The notes under the pieces: model-generated | Told to the model about the DNA's origin: nothing | The model's input: the letters and a program-made list of their open reading frames with translations, nothing else | Databases searched by the model: none | Part shown: piece after piece, positions 28,847-37,959 of the stretch | How the letters are laid out: each line of letters starts with the position of its first letter | Position numbering within the stretch: position 1 is the stretch's first letter | Assembly: GCA_014896555.1 (NCBI GenBank) | Contig: JADBKC010000002.1 | Span: 1 to 54,206, forward strand | Reading direction: 5' to 3' | Source: Caryophanales bacterium | GTDB taxonomy: Bacteria > Bacillota > Bacilli > Bacillales > DSM-4216 | DNA length: 54,206 nucleotides | Program-made: the position numbers and the translations under genes

Positions 28847-30471
28847 ACTTCTTCCCCCTTTTCAGATTGGTCAACCGGCAACGGCAATTGAGTTCCTTCT
28901 AGAATGAACGAAATTTCTTTTTTTAAACCATACCAGTTTTTATTTGTATGAGCGGCAATATAAACCTCGCCATCTACTTTTCTAATCCAAATCCTTCGAT
29001 GATTCCAATAAGCTCCTTGAATGACGCCAATCATAAAAATCGCTCCCCCCAAGGCTAAAATCCAAAGAGTTAAGTCTTTATGGACTGTCAGTGCAGAGAC
29101 ATTCCGTGTTTCAAGGCTTTTAAACTTCATTTTATAATCGGTTGTACCAAGCGGCTCGATAGTCTGCCTAATCGCTACAAAACTCACTTCTCCATCAGGA
29201 TGCTCAGGCGAAAACATTTTAAATAAGAAAGCAGGATTATTGGGAATCGGAGATTTGGATTTCGGCTCGCCATTATTGGCAAATCCTGAAAAATCAGGAT
29301 AATAACCCATTAATTTTACTTTATAGCCATGTCCTAACGAATACGTTTCTTTAGGTTGAAAAAGATCCACTTTTGCCGTTCCGAACTCCTTGCCCGTTTT
29401 TTTGTCCGTTAAAGTGAACACCATCGCTTTTGGTTCGCCTAGTTTAAAGGAAGATTGGTAAATCGAGTAATGGTCCAATTTGATTGGATGGTTGACACGG
29501 ATGGCTCCTTCCTTTATCTTTTTTAATTTCGGTGGCGTTCCCGGCAGCCCTTGATTTTCATTTTTATAAAGAACTACATTGGATTGGTAGTTTTTTGCGA
29601 TGTTTCCAACGCGATCAATTGCTTGGTTAAAAACTTCCGGATCTTTCTTTTTGCTGTATTCCTGCAAAATAAATTTTTTATTTTGAACATAATATTTTCC
29701 GTTCGTCCCCGGAACCTCCAAGGTTTCCCCTTCCCTTATCCAAAGAAGCTTGTCTACGTACATGCCGTCAACCGAACGCAGCATAGCTCCAAATAAGAAA
29801 ATGATCAAACCGATATGATTCACATAAGGTCCCCAGCGGGAAAAGCGTCCTTTTTCCGCCAACAGGGCTTCATCATCCATTCGGATACGGTAATGTTTTT
29901 TTTTCAGCTTTTTCTTGATTTTTTCGATGTCTTCATGAAAGTGATGGGCGGAACTTTGAGCAAACAAACGTTGCTTCTTCATAAAGGACTCATGCCGAAC
30001 CACCCTTTGATTTCTTAAAGCGCGGTACAACGGGATGACCCTGTCAAGACTACAGATGACAAGCGAAACTCCGATTAAAGCAATGAGTGCTATATACCAG
30101 ACAGAGTTGTAAAGATCGTGGAAGCCAAGCTTATAATACAATTCCCCCCACGTTCCATAAACACGTTTATAATACTCTCCCGGATCTATATCTTGAGGAA
30201 TATACATTTTTTGAGGAAAAATCGTCCCGATGGCACTGGCAATCAACGTGACAATAATGAGGATAACTCCTACTTTAACAGAAGAAAAAAAGTTCCATAT
30301 TTTATCAATGATCGTTTTATGATAGGTTTGGGAACGGCGGGCGCTTCCTTCGTAGCGCATATTATAAAGTTTGCTTTGTTTCGCCTCTTCCGTAAGTGCT
30401 CTCCCGCACGCTTCACAAAGAATAGTGCCATGAGGATTTACGTGGCCGCATTCACATTTCACCTTTTCCAT
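28843..30471 (-). CDS. resB: Cytochrome c biogenesis protein ResB
   Basis: The 542-residue System II partner of ResC. It begins with a zinc-ribbon-like motif CECG...CEAC (four Cys within the first 25 residues), then three N-terminal membrane segments (about 65-85, 125-145, 215-235), a large extracellular domain and a last membrane segment near 475. Bacillus ResB carries the same cysteine-rich start; its role is not known to me. Gene order resA-resB-resC-resD-resE matches B. subtilis. Confidence 0.94.
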   Translation of the reverse strand: MEKVKCECGHVNPHGTILCEACGRALTEEAKQSKLYNMRYEGSARRSQTYHKTIIDKIWNFFSSVKVGVILIIVTLIASAIGTIFPQKMYIPQDIDPGEYYKRVYGTWGELYYKLGFHDLYNSVWYIALIALIGVSLVICSLDRVIPLYRALRNQRVVRHESFMKKQRLFAQSSAHHFHEDIEKIKKKLKKKHYRIRMDDEALLAEKGRFSRWGPYVNHIGLIIFLFGAMLRSVDGMYVDKLLWIREGETLEVPGTNGKYYVQNKKFILQEYSKKKDPEVFNQAIDRVGNIAKNYQSNVVLYKNENQGLPGTPPKLKKIKEGAIRVNHPIKLDHYSIYQSSFKLGEPKAMVFTLTDKKTGKEFGTAKVDLFQPKETYSLGHGYKVKLMGYYPDFSGFANNGEPKSKSPIPNNPAFLFKMFSPEHPDGEVSFVAIRQTIEPLGTTDYKMKFKSLETRNVSALTVHKDLTLWILALGGAIFMIGVIQGAYWNHRRIWIRKVDGEVYIAAHTNKNWYGLKKEISFILEGTQLPLPVDQSEKGEEV

Positions 30472-30489
30472 AGTATTTCTCCTCTAACA

Positions 30490-31023
30490 TTATGGTTTAA
30501 TTTCCGCCAATTTTTCTCGCACTTGTTCCTCATTTTGAAGCCCGCCGATGATGACTTCTTTCACTCTTCCTTTAGAATCAATAAGAAAAGTAGTCGGCAA
30601 AGGATCGACTCCGTACGCTCTTAGCACCTCCTTATTGCCATCAATCATAATTGGAAATGTGAGATGGTATTGTTCGGCAAATTTTTTTACTACTAAATCA
30701 GGTTCACCGACATTGACAGCGAGGATCTCTACTCCTTTGCTTTTATACTCTTTTCCTTCTTTTTCTAAATCCGGCATTTCTTTTTTGCATGGCTCGCACC
30801 ATGTCCCCCAAAAATTAAGAAAAACTCCTCTTCCTTTATAATCGGAAAGCTTCTGTTCTTTCCCATTTAAATCTTTCAAGACAAAATCAGGGGCTTGATC
30901 CCCTTTTTGAACGGATCCTTTCTCATCTCTTGTTAAATTGGCATAAAGGGTATAGCCAACTGCAATGGCCAAGATGAAGAGAATGATCGTCCGTACCAAA
31001 AGGCGTCTTTTCTTTTTATCCAC
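30490..31023 (-). CDS. resA: Thiol-disulfide oxidoreductase ResA
   Basis: A membrane-anchored thioredoxin-like protein that reduces the haem-binding cysteines of apocytochrome c outside the cell. The 177 residues include an N-terminal anchor (about 8-28) and a TlpA-type domain with active site WCEPC (Cys76, Cys79). GTG start after GGAGGTG. First gene of the res operon; 18 bp separate it from resB. Confidence 0.95.
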   Translation of the reverse strand: MDKKKRRLLVRTIILFILAIAVGYTLYANLTRDEKGSVQKGDQAPDFVLKDLNGKEQKLSDYKGRGVFLNFWGTWCEPCKKEMPDLEKEGKEYKSKGVEILAVNVGEPDLVVKKFAEQYHLTFPIMIDGNKEVLRAYGVDPLPTTFLIDSKGRVKEVIIGGLQNEEQVREKLAEIKP

Positions 31024-31219
31024 ATCAGCACCTCCATCTGATGATACGATTTCTTCTTCATAGAAGAAAATGCTTCTGTCCTATTGTTCATTCAGTATGT
31101 ACAACAGCCGTTGTCAAAACAAAACGTTTGCTAAACAGCCTAGCCAAATGCAATAGTATTTAAATAATGGCAAAAGTTTGATCTTTTTCAAAAATGAGAC
31201 AATCATTGAACTCACATTC

Positions 31220-31248
31220 ATTATACCATTTATTCCTTAATTGAATAA
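31220..31248 (-). promoter_or_regulatory. Possible resA promoter
   Basis: An exact TATAAT on the minus strand with a weak -35 (TTATTC) at 17 bp, about 195 bp upstream of resA. The poor -35 would suit a promoter that needs an activator such as ResD; this is inference. Confidence 0.4.
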
Positions 31249-31291
31249 GAGAATGAAGTTTTGCGAATTTTCATATTTTTATAAACTTAAT

Positions 31292-32017
31292 CTATTCTCC
31301 TCTCATTGCCAGTTCTCTCAGCTGCTTCACTTCATGAGGAGATAGTTCACGAAACTCTCCGGCATTTAAGCCTTGCAGCGTCAAAAAAGCAAAACGTTCT
31401 CTTCTTAATTTCAAAACAGGATAGCCGATTTTTTCAAACATTCGTCTAACTTGCCTGTTTCTTCCCTCATGAATCGTAATTTCAACAATGGCGGTATTCT
31501 TTTTGCGGTCGCCGCTTAAGAATTTGACTTTAGCGGGTGCCGTCATCCCGTCTTCCAATTCCACCCCCTTTTCCAACTGCTTTAAGGCTGGACGAGGAGG
31601 AATGCCTTTTAGTTTGGCAATATAGGTCTTTTCAATTTTATAGCGAGGATGCATGAGCAAATTGGCGAATTCTCCGTCATTCGTCAACAGCAACAAACCT
31701 GAAGTATCATAATCAAGACGTCCAATTGGATACATTCTCTTGTCCACATGAGGAAAGAAATCAATCACCGTTTTCCGTCCTTTATCATCTCGAACCGAAG
31801 AAATCAAACCTCTTGGTTTGTACAGCAGAAAATACACTTTTTCTTCCCTTTCAACAGGAATTCCTTCTACTTCAATCTTATCGCTGTCTAAAACTTTCGT
31901 ACCAAGTTCCGTCACTACTTCTCCATTTACTTTTACTTTTCCTTCTACTATCAGCTGCTCGGCTTTTCTTCTTGAAGCAATTCCTGCCTGAGCAATCACC
32001 TTTTGCAATCTTTCCAT
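31292..32017 (-). CDS. rluB: 23S rRNA pseudouridine synthase RluB
   Basis: It makes pseudouridine 2605 (E. coli numbering) in 23S rRNA. The 241-residue protein has an N-terminal S4 RNA-binding domain (about 1-60: MERLQKVIAQAGIASRRKAE) and the RsuA-type catalytic core with the Asp in GRLDYDTSGLLLLTNDGE. ATG giving MERLQ is six bases after GAGGTG and agrees with the usual family start. B. subtilis YpuL is the orthologue. It lies between resA and the spm genes as in B. subtilis. Confidence 0.94.
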   Translation of the reverse strand: MERLQKVIAQAGIASRRKAEQLIVEGKVKVNGEVVTELGTKVLDSDKIEVEGIPVEREEKVYFLLYKPRGLISSVRDDKGRKTVIDFFPHVDKRMYPIGRLDYDTSGLLLLTNDGEFANLLMHPRYKIEKTYIAKLKGIPPRPALKQLEKGVELEDGMTAPAKVKFLSGDRKKNTAIVEITIHEGRNRQVRRMFEKIGYPVLKLRRERFAFLTLQGLNAGEFRELSPHEVKQLRELAMRGE

Positions 32018-32182
32018 TTCCATCACCTCTACTGATTTCCTTCGTTGACATTCCTTACTGCATTATCACATATCATTCCAAAAAAGCAAAGATGAATGCA
32101 ATGAAAGCACGTTGGGATGATCTTCTTTCATCCGTATAAATAGAAATGGCTTTTTTCATTGGTCTCAGTTACGCACTTTGAT

Positions 32183-32273
32183 GATCGCAAAATTAGCGAG
32201 ACTCCTGCGGGAATAGCGAAGACGGCCAAGGAAGCTCTGAGACGCCTTCGGAAAGCGAGTGAATTTCGCGATC
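32183..32273. repeat. 91-bp element with 12-bp terminal inverted repeats
   Basis: Ends GATCGCAAAATT and AATTTCGCGATC are inverted repeats with 11 of 12 matches. The interior starts with AGCGAGACTCCTGCGGG and ends with GGAAAGCGAGT. This is the style of a short dispersed element common in Bacillaceae genomes, where AGACTCCTGCGGGA...GGAAAGCGAG is a familiar pattern. It is non-coding; an open frame across it is accidental. Only one copy is in this window. Confidence 0.6.
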
Positions 32274-32293
32274 CCGATAGAAAGCTTTATATG

Positions 32294-32341
32294 AAAAAAG
32301 GGACGCCCGGGTCCATTTAATGACTTTTGGGGCATCCCCAG
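32294..32341 (-). repeat. Copy B of the GGGATGCC-type hairpin repeat
   Basis: AAAAAAGGGACGCCC...TGACTTTTGGGGCATCCCC resembles positions 1-50 (AAAAAAGGGATGCCCC...TGACTTTTGGGACAGCCCC). On the minus strand it forms GGGGATGCCCC/GGGCGTCCC followed by six T, so it could act as a terminator. It is near no gene end here. The remaining part of 32018-32630 has no gene; a small CAGGTG/CACCTG hairpin lies at 32519-32533. Confidence 0.55.
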
Positions 32342-32630
32342 AAATTTCATGTTGTCACTTAACTATTGATGCATGACTGTATATTGCATCCTTCGATAGA
32401 TCACAAAAAAATAGTTAAAAGTGAAAAACAGCCAGCTGAAGCCATGCTACGCTGTCCTTGTTGGGATAGAAAACCCATTCATTCTTGGATATTTCATTGA
32501 TCAAAGATGAATAGACACCAGGTGCTTCACCTGCTTTTGGCGATCGGGTCTGTCTAAGCCAAAAACGGATTTATGAATGCAGGTTTCAGGGAGAATCCAA
32601 CTATTTATATCCATTTTTTTAAGCAAGAGA

Positions 32631-33164
32631 TCATGAACCAAAAACGAGAGTCACAACGATGACAGCCACTATAAATCCCGCCAAATCAGCCAAAAGTCCA
32701 ACTTTTAAAGCGTCCCCCATTTTTTTCACGCCAACGGCTCCAAAATAAACAGTCAATACATACATCGTTGTATCCGTGCTTCCTTGAATAACCGAAGCCA
32801 GCCGACCGATATACGAATCAGGGCCGTGAGTCGAAATCAAATCGGTCATCATTCCAAGTGCAGCGTTGCCGGAAATCGGTCTAATCAAGGCAAGCGGTAC
32901 AATTTCCGGCGGAATCCCTGCTTTTAATAATAAGGGCTTTATGAAGCCAACAAAAAATTCAAGAGCGCCGGATGCCCGAAAAATGCCTATCGACACCATC
33001 ATCCCCACTAAATAAGGAATAATGGAAAAAGCCATTTGAATCCCTTCTTTGCCACCTTCCACGAACGTTTCATAGGTCGGTACTTTTTTCATCGTTCCGT
33101 ACAGTAATATAAAACCTATAATAAAAGGAATGAGCCATAAGGATATGGCGGATATCCACTGCAT
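32631..33164 (-). CDS. spmB: Spore maturation protein B
   Basis: A 177-residue membrane protein with four or five hydrophobic segments and the family pattern LIRPISGNAALGMMTDLI. SpmA and SpmB are needed for proper dehydration of the spore core. It contains a nucleoside-recognition (Gate) domain, so it may be a transporter. It follows spmA by one base and is the last gene of dacB-spmA-spmB. Confidence 0.95.
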   Translation of the reverse strand: MQWISAISLWLIPFIIGFILLYGTMKKVPTYETFVEGGKEGIQMAFSIIPYLVGMMVSIGIFRASGALEFFVGFIKPLLLKAGIPPEIVPLALIRPISGNAALGMMTDLISTHGPDSYIGRLASVIQGSTDTTMYVLTVYFGAVGVKKMGDALKVGLLADLAGFIVAVIVVTLVFGS

Positions 33165-33165
33165 A

Positions 33166-33756
33166 TTATTTCACTCCGTTTTTTCTTCGATAATAAAAAT
33201 ACCGGTCAATTAAAATGCCAAAAATAGCAGAAAATACAGTGGAAACCAATGTTGGACCAACAATTTCAGTCGGCGAGGAAGAATGGTAAGTGATACGGAC
33301 CGCAATTACCGTTGTAGGAATCAAGGTAATGCTTGATGTATTGATAGCCAAAAATGTAATCATCGAGCGGCTGGCTGTCTCCTTTCCGCCATTCAATTTT
33401 TTCAACTGCTCCATCGCTTTTATTCCAAGCGGTGTCGCTGCATTTCCAAGTCCGAATAAATTGGCCATCATATTGGATACAATATATCCCAAGGCGGGAT
33501 GGTTCGGAGGCACTTCCGGAAAAAGGCGCCCCACTAGCGGGCGAAAGGCTTTCGAAATTTTATCAAGTAAACCGGATTCTTGAGCAATTCTCATCATGCC
33601 GAGCCAAAATACTAATACGCTAATCAATCCAATGCACAACGTCACAGCTTGGCCGGCTGCTTCGAAGATCGCTTCATTCACTTTATCCATGTTTCCATTC
33701 ACCATCGCAAATAGCAAGCCAACGATCGTCATTCCCACCCAAATATAGTTAACCAT
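33166..33756 (-). CDS. spmA: Spore maturation protein A
   Basis: A 196-residue membrane protein of the same Gate-domain superfamily as SpmB, with FGLGNAATPLGIKAMEQL and ITLIPTTVIAVR as recognisable segments. Works with SpmB in spore core dehydration and heat resistance. Its start lies 8 bp inside the dacB end, so the three genes are co-translated. Confidence 0.95.
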   Translation of the reverse strand: MVNYIWVGMTIVGLLFAMVNGNMDKVNEAIFEAAGQAVTLCIGLISVLVFWLGMMRIAQESGLLDKISKAFRPLVGRLFPEVPPNHPALGYIVSNMMANLFGLGNAATPLGIKAMEQLKKLNGGKETASRSMITFLAINTSSITLIPTTVIAVRITYHSSSPTEIVGPTLVSTVFSAIFGILIDRYFYYRRKNGVK

Positions 33757-34891
33757 CCGCCTTCACACCCATCTGCATCGCAAATAAGTCTTTCCAGTAC
33801 TGTAGCCAGCCTTTTTTCTCTGTTTTGATTGGTTCAAAGTAAATCGGAATGGACCGAACTTGACGGTGATCAAAATAGACAACAGCCCGGCCTACTAATG
33901 ACGGAACGTTTTGACCTTCCTTCCAAGCCTTTTTAGGCTTTAACAATTCATAATTCACTTCCACTTTTTTTTCTTCTTTTTTGGTCAGAGGCAATACTAC
34001 TTCTGTCTTTGTGTAAACTCGTCCTTTATAATAGGAGTTTTCTACTTTGTCAATTTTTCCTTTTGGCAAAACCACTTTTGGATCGTATCGATCAAATGCA
34101 TAGTCAAACATTTTGATATGGTCATCCCAATCATTTGGATCATTCAAAGTGACAGCAATTAAATCAAAGTCTCCTTTTTTTGCAGTAGATACTAGCGTCC
34201 TTTTCGCTTTTTTGGTATACCCGGTTTTTCCGCCTGTACAATATGGATATTTTTCCGTCAGTAGTTTATTTTTATTTTTCCATACCCTGTCCCAATCTCC
34301 TCTAGGATCAGGCACTTTGTACAATTTAGTACCTGCAATTTTTCGATATGTTTTATTTTTCATCGCATATCTCGTTAACAGCGCCATATCGTAGGCTGTA
34401 GAAAAATGATCATCCGAATCATCAAGACCATGTGGGTTGGAAAAATGAGTGTTTTTCATGCCAATCTCTTTCGCTTTTTGATTCATGAGAAAAACGAATC
34501 CTTCTACACTTCCCCCCACGTGTTCTGCAATGGCAACAGCTGCGTCATTTCCCGATCTCAGCATTAATCCATAAACAAGGTCTTTTAGTTTTATTTTTTC
34601 CCCTGATTGTAAATAAAGGGAAGAACCTTCTGTATGAACGGCACGCTCTGACACTTTGACCGTATCATTTAATTTTCCGGATTCAATTGCCACAATGGCC
34701 GTCATGATTTTCGTAATGCTGGCAATCCGCCTTATCTCGTGGGGGTTTTTTTCATACAATATGCGGCCGCTGCTTTGATCCATCAAAACGGCGCTTTGTG
34801 CGCTGATCGATAATTCCGCCTTTACCGGCTTGGGCCATAAAGGAACAAGCAGCAAAAGGGAGAAACATATGTAACCAAAACTCCTTTTCAT
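33749..34891 (-). CDS. dacB: D-alanyl-D-alanine carboxypeptidase DacB (PBP5*)
   Basis: A penicillin-binding protein that trims peptide side chains in the spore cortex and so sets cortex cross-linking. The 380-residue protein has a signal peptide (about 1-25) and the three active-site motifs: SITK (Ser58-Lys61), SGN (113-115) and KTG in GGKTGYTKK near 215. A C-terminal beta domain and membrane-binding tail follow. The ATG after GGAGAGGGCGG was chosen; the frame continues 45 codons upstream through the promoter. First gene of the operon with spmA and spmB. Confidence 0.94.
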   Translation of the reverse strand: MKRSFGYICFSLLLLVPLWPKPVKAELSISAQSAVLMDQSSGRILYEKNPHEIRRIASITKIMTAIVAIESGKLNDTVKVSERAVHTEGSSLYLQSGEKIKLKDLVYGLMLRSGNDAAVAIAEHVGGSVEGFVFLMNQKAKEIGMKNTHFSNPHGLDDSDDHFSTAYDMALLTRYAMKNKTYRKIAGTKLYKVPDPRGDWDRVWKNKNKLLTEKYPYCTGGKTGYTKKAKRTLVSTAKKGDFDLIAVTLNDPNDWDDHIKMFDYAFDRYDPKVVLPKGKIDKVENSYYKGRVYTKTEVVLPLTKKEEKKVEVNYELLKPKKAWKEGQNVPSLVGRAVVYFDHRQVRSIPIYFEPIKTEKKGWLQYWKDLFAMQMGVKADG

Positions 34892-34920
34892 GTCCGCCCT
34901 CTCCTTTTGTTGTTTGTACA

Positions 34921-34948
34921 AGTCTATGCGGGAGAAATCGGCATATGA
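34921..34948 (-). promoter_or_regulatory. Sigma-E-type promoter of dacB-spmAB
   Basis: Minus-strand TCATAT, 14-bp spacer, CATAGACT, 30 bp upstream of the dacB ATG. Both boxes agree with sigma-E consensus (ATA-type -35, CATANNNT -10), and B. subtilis dacB is a sigma-E gene. Confidence 0.6.
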
Positions 34949-35076
34949 AGAAAAATTGTCGCGCTCTTCATCAAGGCTGAGTAGAAAGGAATAGAATTTA
35001 GCAGCTGCATGTTTAATAGGGACCATTCATGGCAGTGTTTCTTCATTCTTTCACTTATCATTCAAATTGGCATACG

Positions 35077-35118
35077 AAAAGGGCAAAAGTCATTTCATTT
35101 CAAAATAACTTTTGCCCT
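35077..35118 (-). terminator. Terminator of scpA-scpB
   Basis: AGGGCAAAAGT and ACTTTTGCCCT form an 11-bp perfect stem, followed by TTTT on the minus strand, about 70 bp after the scpB stop. Confidence 0.75.
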
Positions 35119-35185
35119 CACATGAACATTTTGAATTGTATAAAGGTTCTAAAGCTCCTTCTCAATTCACTTTATCGTGAATGAA

Positions 35186-35776
35186 TTATTCCTCGAATTG
35201 TAATGTATCCTGGAATTTTTCAAAAAATAAATCCGCATCCTGCTGATACTCCTCTCCCTCAGGCTGTCGTAGCAGTGGCAATTCATTTAAATCTTTCAGT
35301 CCGAAGTAATCGAGAAACTCATTTGTAGTACCATACAAAATCGGTCTTCCTGGGCTTTCTTTTCTCCCGACTTCTTTAATCAACCCTTTTGATATCAGCG
35401 TCTGAATAGGACGCTCCGTTTGGACGCCGCGGATTTCCTCAATCTCTACTTTTGTAATCGGCTGTTTGTAAGCGACGATGGCCAGCGTTTCCAGCGCCGC
35501 TTGCGATAATGACTGGGGCCGCGCCGTTTCGACCATCTTTTTTAAATAAGGAGCATTTTCTTTTTTTGTAGCAAGTTGAAATGAATTAGCCCACTCGATG
35601 ATCTGCAATCCCCGTTGTTCATTGCTTTCATATTCCTGCTTTAAATCATGAACAATGTCCATAGCTTCGTATTCTTCAATTTCCAAAACATCTGCGATTT
35701 GTTTTAACGTCAATCCTTCGTCTCCGGCAGCAAATAGCATACTCTCTAGGATGCTTTTCCAATGAATCAATTCCAA
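35186..35776 (-). CDS. scpB: Segregation and condensation protein B
   Basis: A winged-helix dimeric subunit of the Smc-ScpA-ScpB condensin that compacts and segregates the chromosome. The 196-residue protein has two winged helices (about 5-75 and 85-160) with [20 protein letters not shown] and the familiar GRPILYGTT near 145. TTG start 3 bp after the scpA stop, with GGAGGAT as ribosome site. The acidic C-terminal tail is normal for the family. Confidence 0.95.
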   Translation of the reverse strand: MELIHWKSILESMLFAAGDEGLTLKQIADVLEIEEYEAMDIVHDLKQEYESNEQRGLQIIEWANSFQLATKKENAPYLKKMVETARPQSLSQAALETLAIVAYKQPITKVEIEEIRGVQTERPIQTLISKGLIKEVGRKESPGRPILYGTTNEFLDYFGLKDLNELPLLRQPEGEEYQQDADLFFEKFQDTLQFEE

Positions 35777-35779
35777 TCG

Positions 35780-36523
35780 TTATGATCCTCCTTTCACTGC
35801 CAAGAAAATTTCAGAAAAATTTTCATCCTGTTCTGCCACTATTTGGTTTCTTTTCATTAACTCCAAGATAGCTAAAAACGTCACGACAATCACTTCTTTG
35901 CTTGTTTCAGAGAATAATTGGGAAAACTTTTGGCGTTTTCCGGATGAGCGCAGCGTCTTTAAAATTTCATCCATTTTTTCTTCAATCGGAATTTCTTCTC
36001 TGGCAATTTTGGCAGAAAGAGGCCGTTTCAGCTTTTTCCTCCGCAGCATTTTGTGATAAGCGCCAATCATATCATACACGGTGACATGTAGATCTTTTAA
36101 CGGGGGCTCCTCTTTGGCATAGGAAGATAAGTCTGCAGGAGGTTTCGTGAAGATCTGTCCTCTTTCCGCCTCTTTTTCTTTTAACAGCTTCGCCGCCTCT
36201 TTAAATTGTTTATATTCTATCAACTTTGTCACTAATTCTTCTCGAGGATCTTCCGGCTCCCATTGCTCAACATCATCGATCACTTCTTCTTCTTGCTTTG
36301 GAAGCAGCATTTTACTCTTTATCGCTAACAGCGTTGCCGCCATGACTAAATATTCGCTAGCTACATCCAGTTCGAGCTCCTTCATCGTATGAATGTACAG
36401 CATGTATTGCTCGGTAATTTCCGCCATTGGAATATCATAAATATCGATTTCAAGATGCTGAATTAAATGAAGGAGCAAATCTAAAGGCCCTTCAAAACCT
36501 CCAACTTTTACATTAATCTGCAT
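35780..36523 (-). CDS. scpA: Segregation and condensation protein A (kleisin)
   Basis: The kleisin that bridges the two Smc heads. The 247-residue protein opens with FEGPLDLLLHLIQHLEIDIY, binding the Smc neck, and closes with a winged helix (about 175-245) that binds the Smc cap; the acidic middle part binds ScpB. The ATG giving MQINVKVGGFEG, near GGTGATGAT, agrees with the usual start; a 16-codon extension would run toward the promoter. Co-transcribed with scpB. Confidence 0.95.
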   Translation of the reverse strand: MQINVKVGGFEGPLDLLLHLIQHLEIDIYDIPMAEITEQYMLYIHTMKELELDVASEYLVMAATLLAIKSKMLLPKQEEEVIDDVEQWEPEDPREELVTKLIEYKQFKEAAKLLKEKEAERGQIFTKPPADLSSYAKEEPPLKDLHVTVYDMIGAYHKMLRRKKLKRPLSAKIAREEIPIEEKMDEILKTLRSSGKRQKFSQLFSETSKEVIVVTFLAILELMKRNQIVAEQDENFSEIFLAVKGGS

Positions 36524-36585
36524 ATCATCACCAATTCTAAAAAGAAGAAGCTTTTTCTTCTCTAAAATCATCAGGTATTGGAAAA

Positions 36586-36614
36586 TTGTCCATACTAACC
36601 ATTATTAGTATAGT
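36586..36614 (+). promoter_or_regulatory. Sigma-A promoter of ypuF, overlapping the scpA promoter
   Basis: TTGTCC, 17-bp spacer, TATAGT on the plus strand. The spacer and -10 contain the inverted repeat ATACTAA-CCATTA-TTAGTAT (36592-36611). Confidence 0.5.
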
Positions 36615-36636
36615 AGATAACCTGCTTGTTCTCCAA
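36607..36636 (-). promoter_or_regulatory. Sigma-A promoter of scpAB, overlapping the ypuF promoter
   Basis: On the minus strand TTGGAG, 18-bp spacer, TATACT, 84 bp upstream of scpA. Its -10 box shares four base pairs with the -10 box of the plus-strand ypuF promoter. Confidence 0.5.
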
Positions 36637-36718
36637 ATTTTATTTTCATTATACTTTTTTCATCATTCGTGGTAAGCTATATCTGAATTGTGAAAAATCA
36701 ATCTGAGGTGTTCTCAAG

Positions 36719-37261
36719 TTGACATATCCTGTTTCTTACTTATTGTATTTAGCCCATTTTCATATGGACCATGATTATTTTGAATGTCATGAAATATTAG
36801 AAGAATATTGGAAAAATGAAACAAATCAAGAACACGACTCCGTTTGGGTCTTTCTGATTCAAATCGCGGTTCTTTGTTATCACCATCGCCGCGGAAATTT
36901 CAAGGGTGCTGGTAAATTGCTGTTGAAGGTCCAGACACGGCTGAAAAAAAATCAAAAGGAACTCTTTCAGTTAGGAATCGATGCAGACCAGCTTTCTCAT
37001 TTGCTTTTATCTCGTTATCAAGATATTATAAATGAGAAAGAGTTTCGGCCGTTTGCTCTCCCGCTGAATAATTCCAATTTGAAAAATCAGTATATACAAT
37101 TAGCCAAACAATTTTCTATTTCCAACTGGAATGACATCCGCAATCGAGAGTACATTATCAATCGACATTCGCTGCGCGACCGTTCGAGTATTATAGCAAA
37201 CCGTCTGAAGTCACTGGAAAAACGGCGCCATTTAACTGCCTCCGTATGGAAAGAACGCTGA
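36719..37261 (+). CDS. ypuF: DUF309 protein YpuF
   Basis: A 180-residue protein whose first half is a DUF309 domain, with the family motif HDYFECHEILEEYWK (acidic/His residues that suggest metal binding or a helical scaffold) and later YHHRRGNFKGAGKLL. The C-terminal part is basic and helical. Function unknown. TTG start with TGAGGTG ribosome site. It is divergent from scpA here. Confidence 0.85.
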   Translation: MTYPVSYLLYLAHFHMDHDYFECHEILEEYWKNETNQEHDSVWVFLIQIAVLCYHHRRGNFKGAGKLLLKVQTRLKKNQKELFQLGIDADQLSHLLLSRYQDIINEKEFRPFALPLNNSNLKNQYIQLAKQFSISNWNDIRNREYIINRHSLRDRSSIIANRLKSLEKRRHLTASVWKER

Positions 37262-37334
37262 ACTTCTTAAAAGATCTTCCTTCTATTCTTTTCAAACTTC
37301 TTACAAATGCGCCGCGAGATTTAACGGCAGGCGT

Positions 37335-37370
37335 AAAAAAAGAGTGCCCAATCTTTTGGAACACCCTTTT
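37335..37370. terminator. Bidirectional terminator between ypuF and ribT
   Basis: An A run, then AAAGAGTG-CCCAA...TTGG-CACCCTTTT forms an interrupted stem between two convergent genes. Confidence 0.5.
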
Positions 37371-37381
37371 GCCACATCTGA

Positions 37382-37762
<381 letters not shown>

Positions 37763-37959
37763 TTAAGTTCGTGTATTTCCGCTACACTCTTTCCCATTCA
37801 TCCAATGACATAGCTGTAACTATATTACTAAAATTTATCGAAGGAATCAACTTGTCTTCTGAAATGGAAATATATGCCTTTTCAAAACCGTTGTCTAGCC
37901 AAAATCAAGGCTGAAGAATGCATCTCCTCATTCCTTTATACACCGCTTTTATTTTTTCA

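Noticed and set aside
32165-32350. 61-residue open frame on the minus strand
   Set aside because: It spans the inverted-repeat element and the hairpin repeat; the peptide follows from repeat sequence and has no ribosome site.
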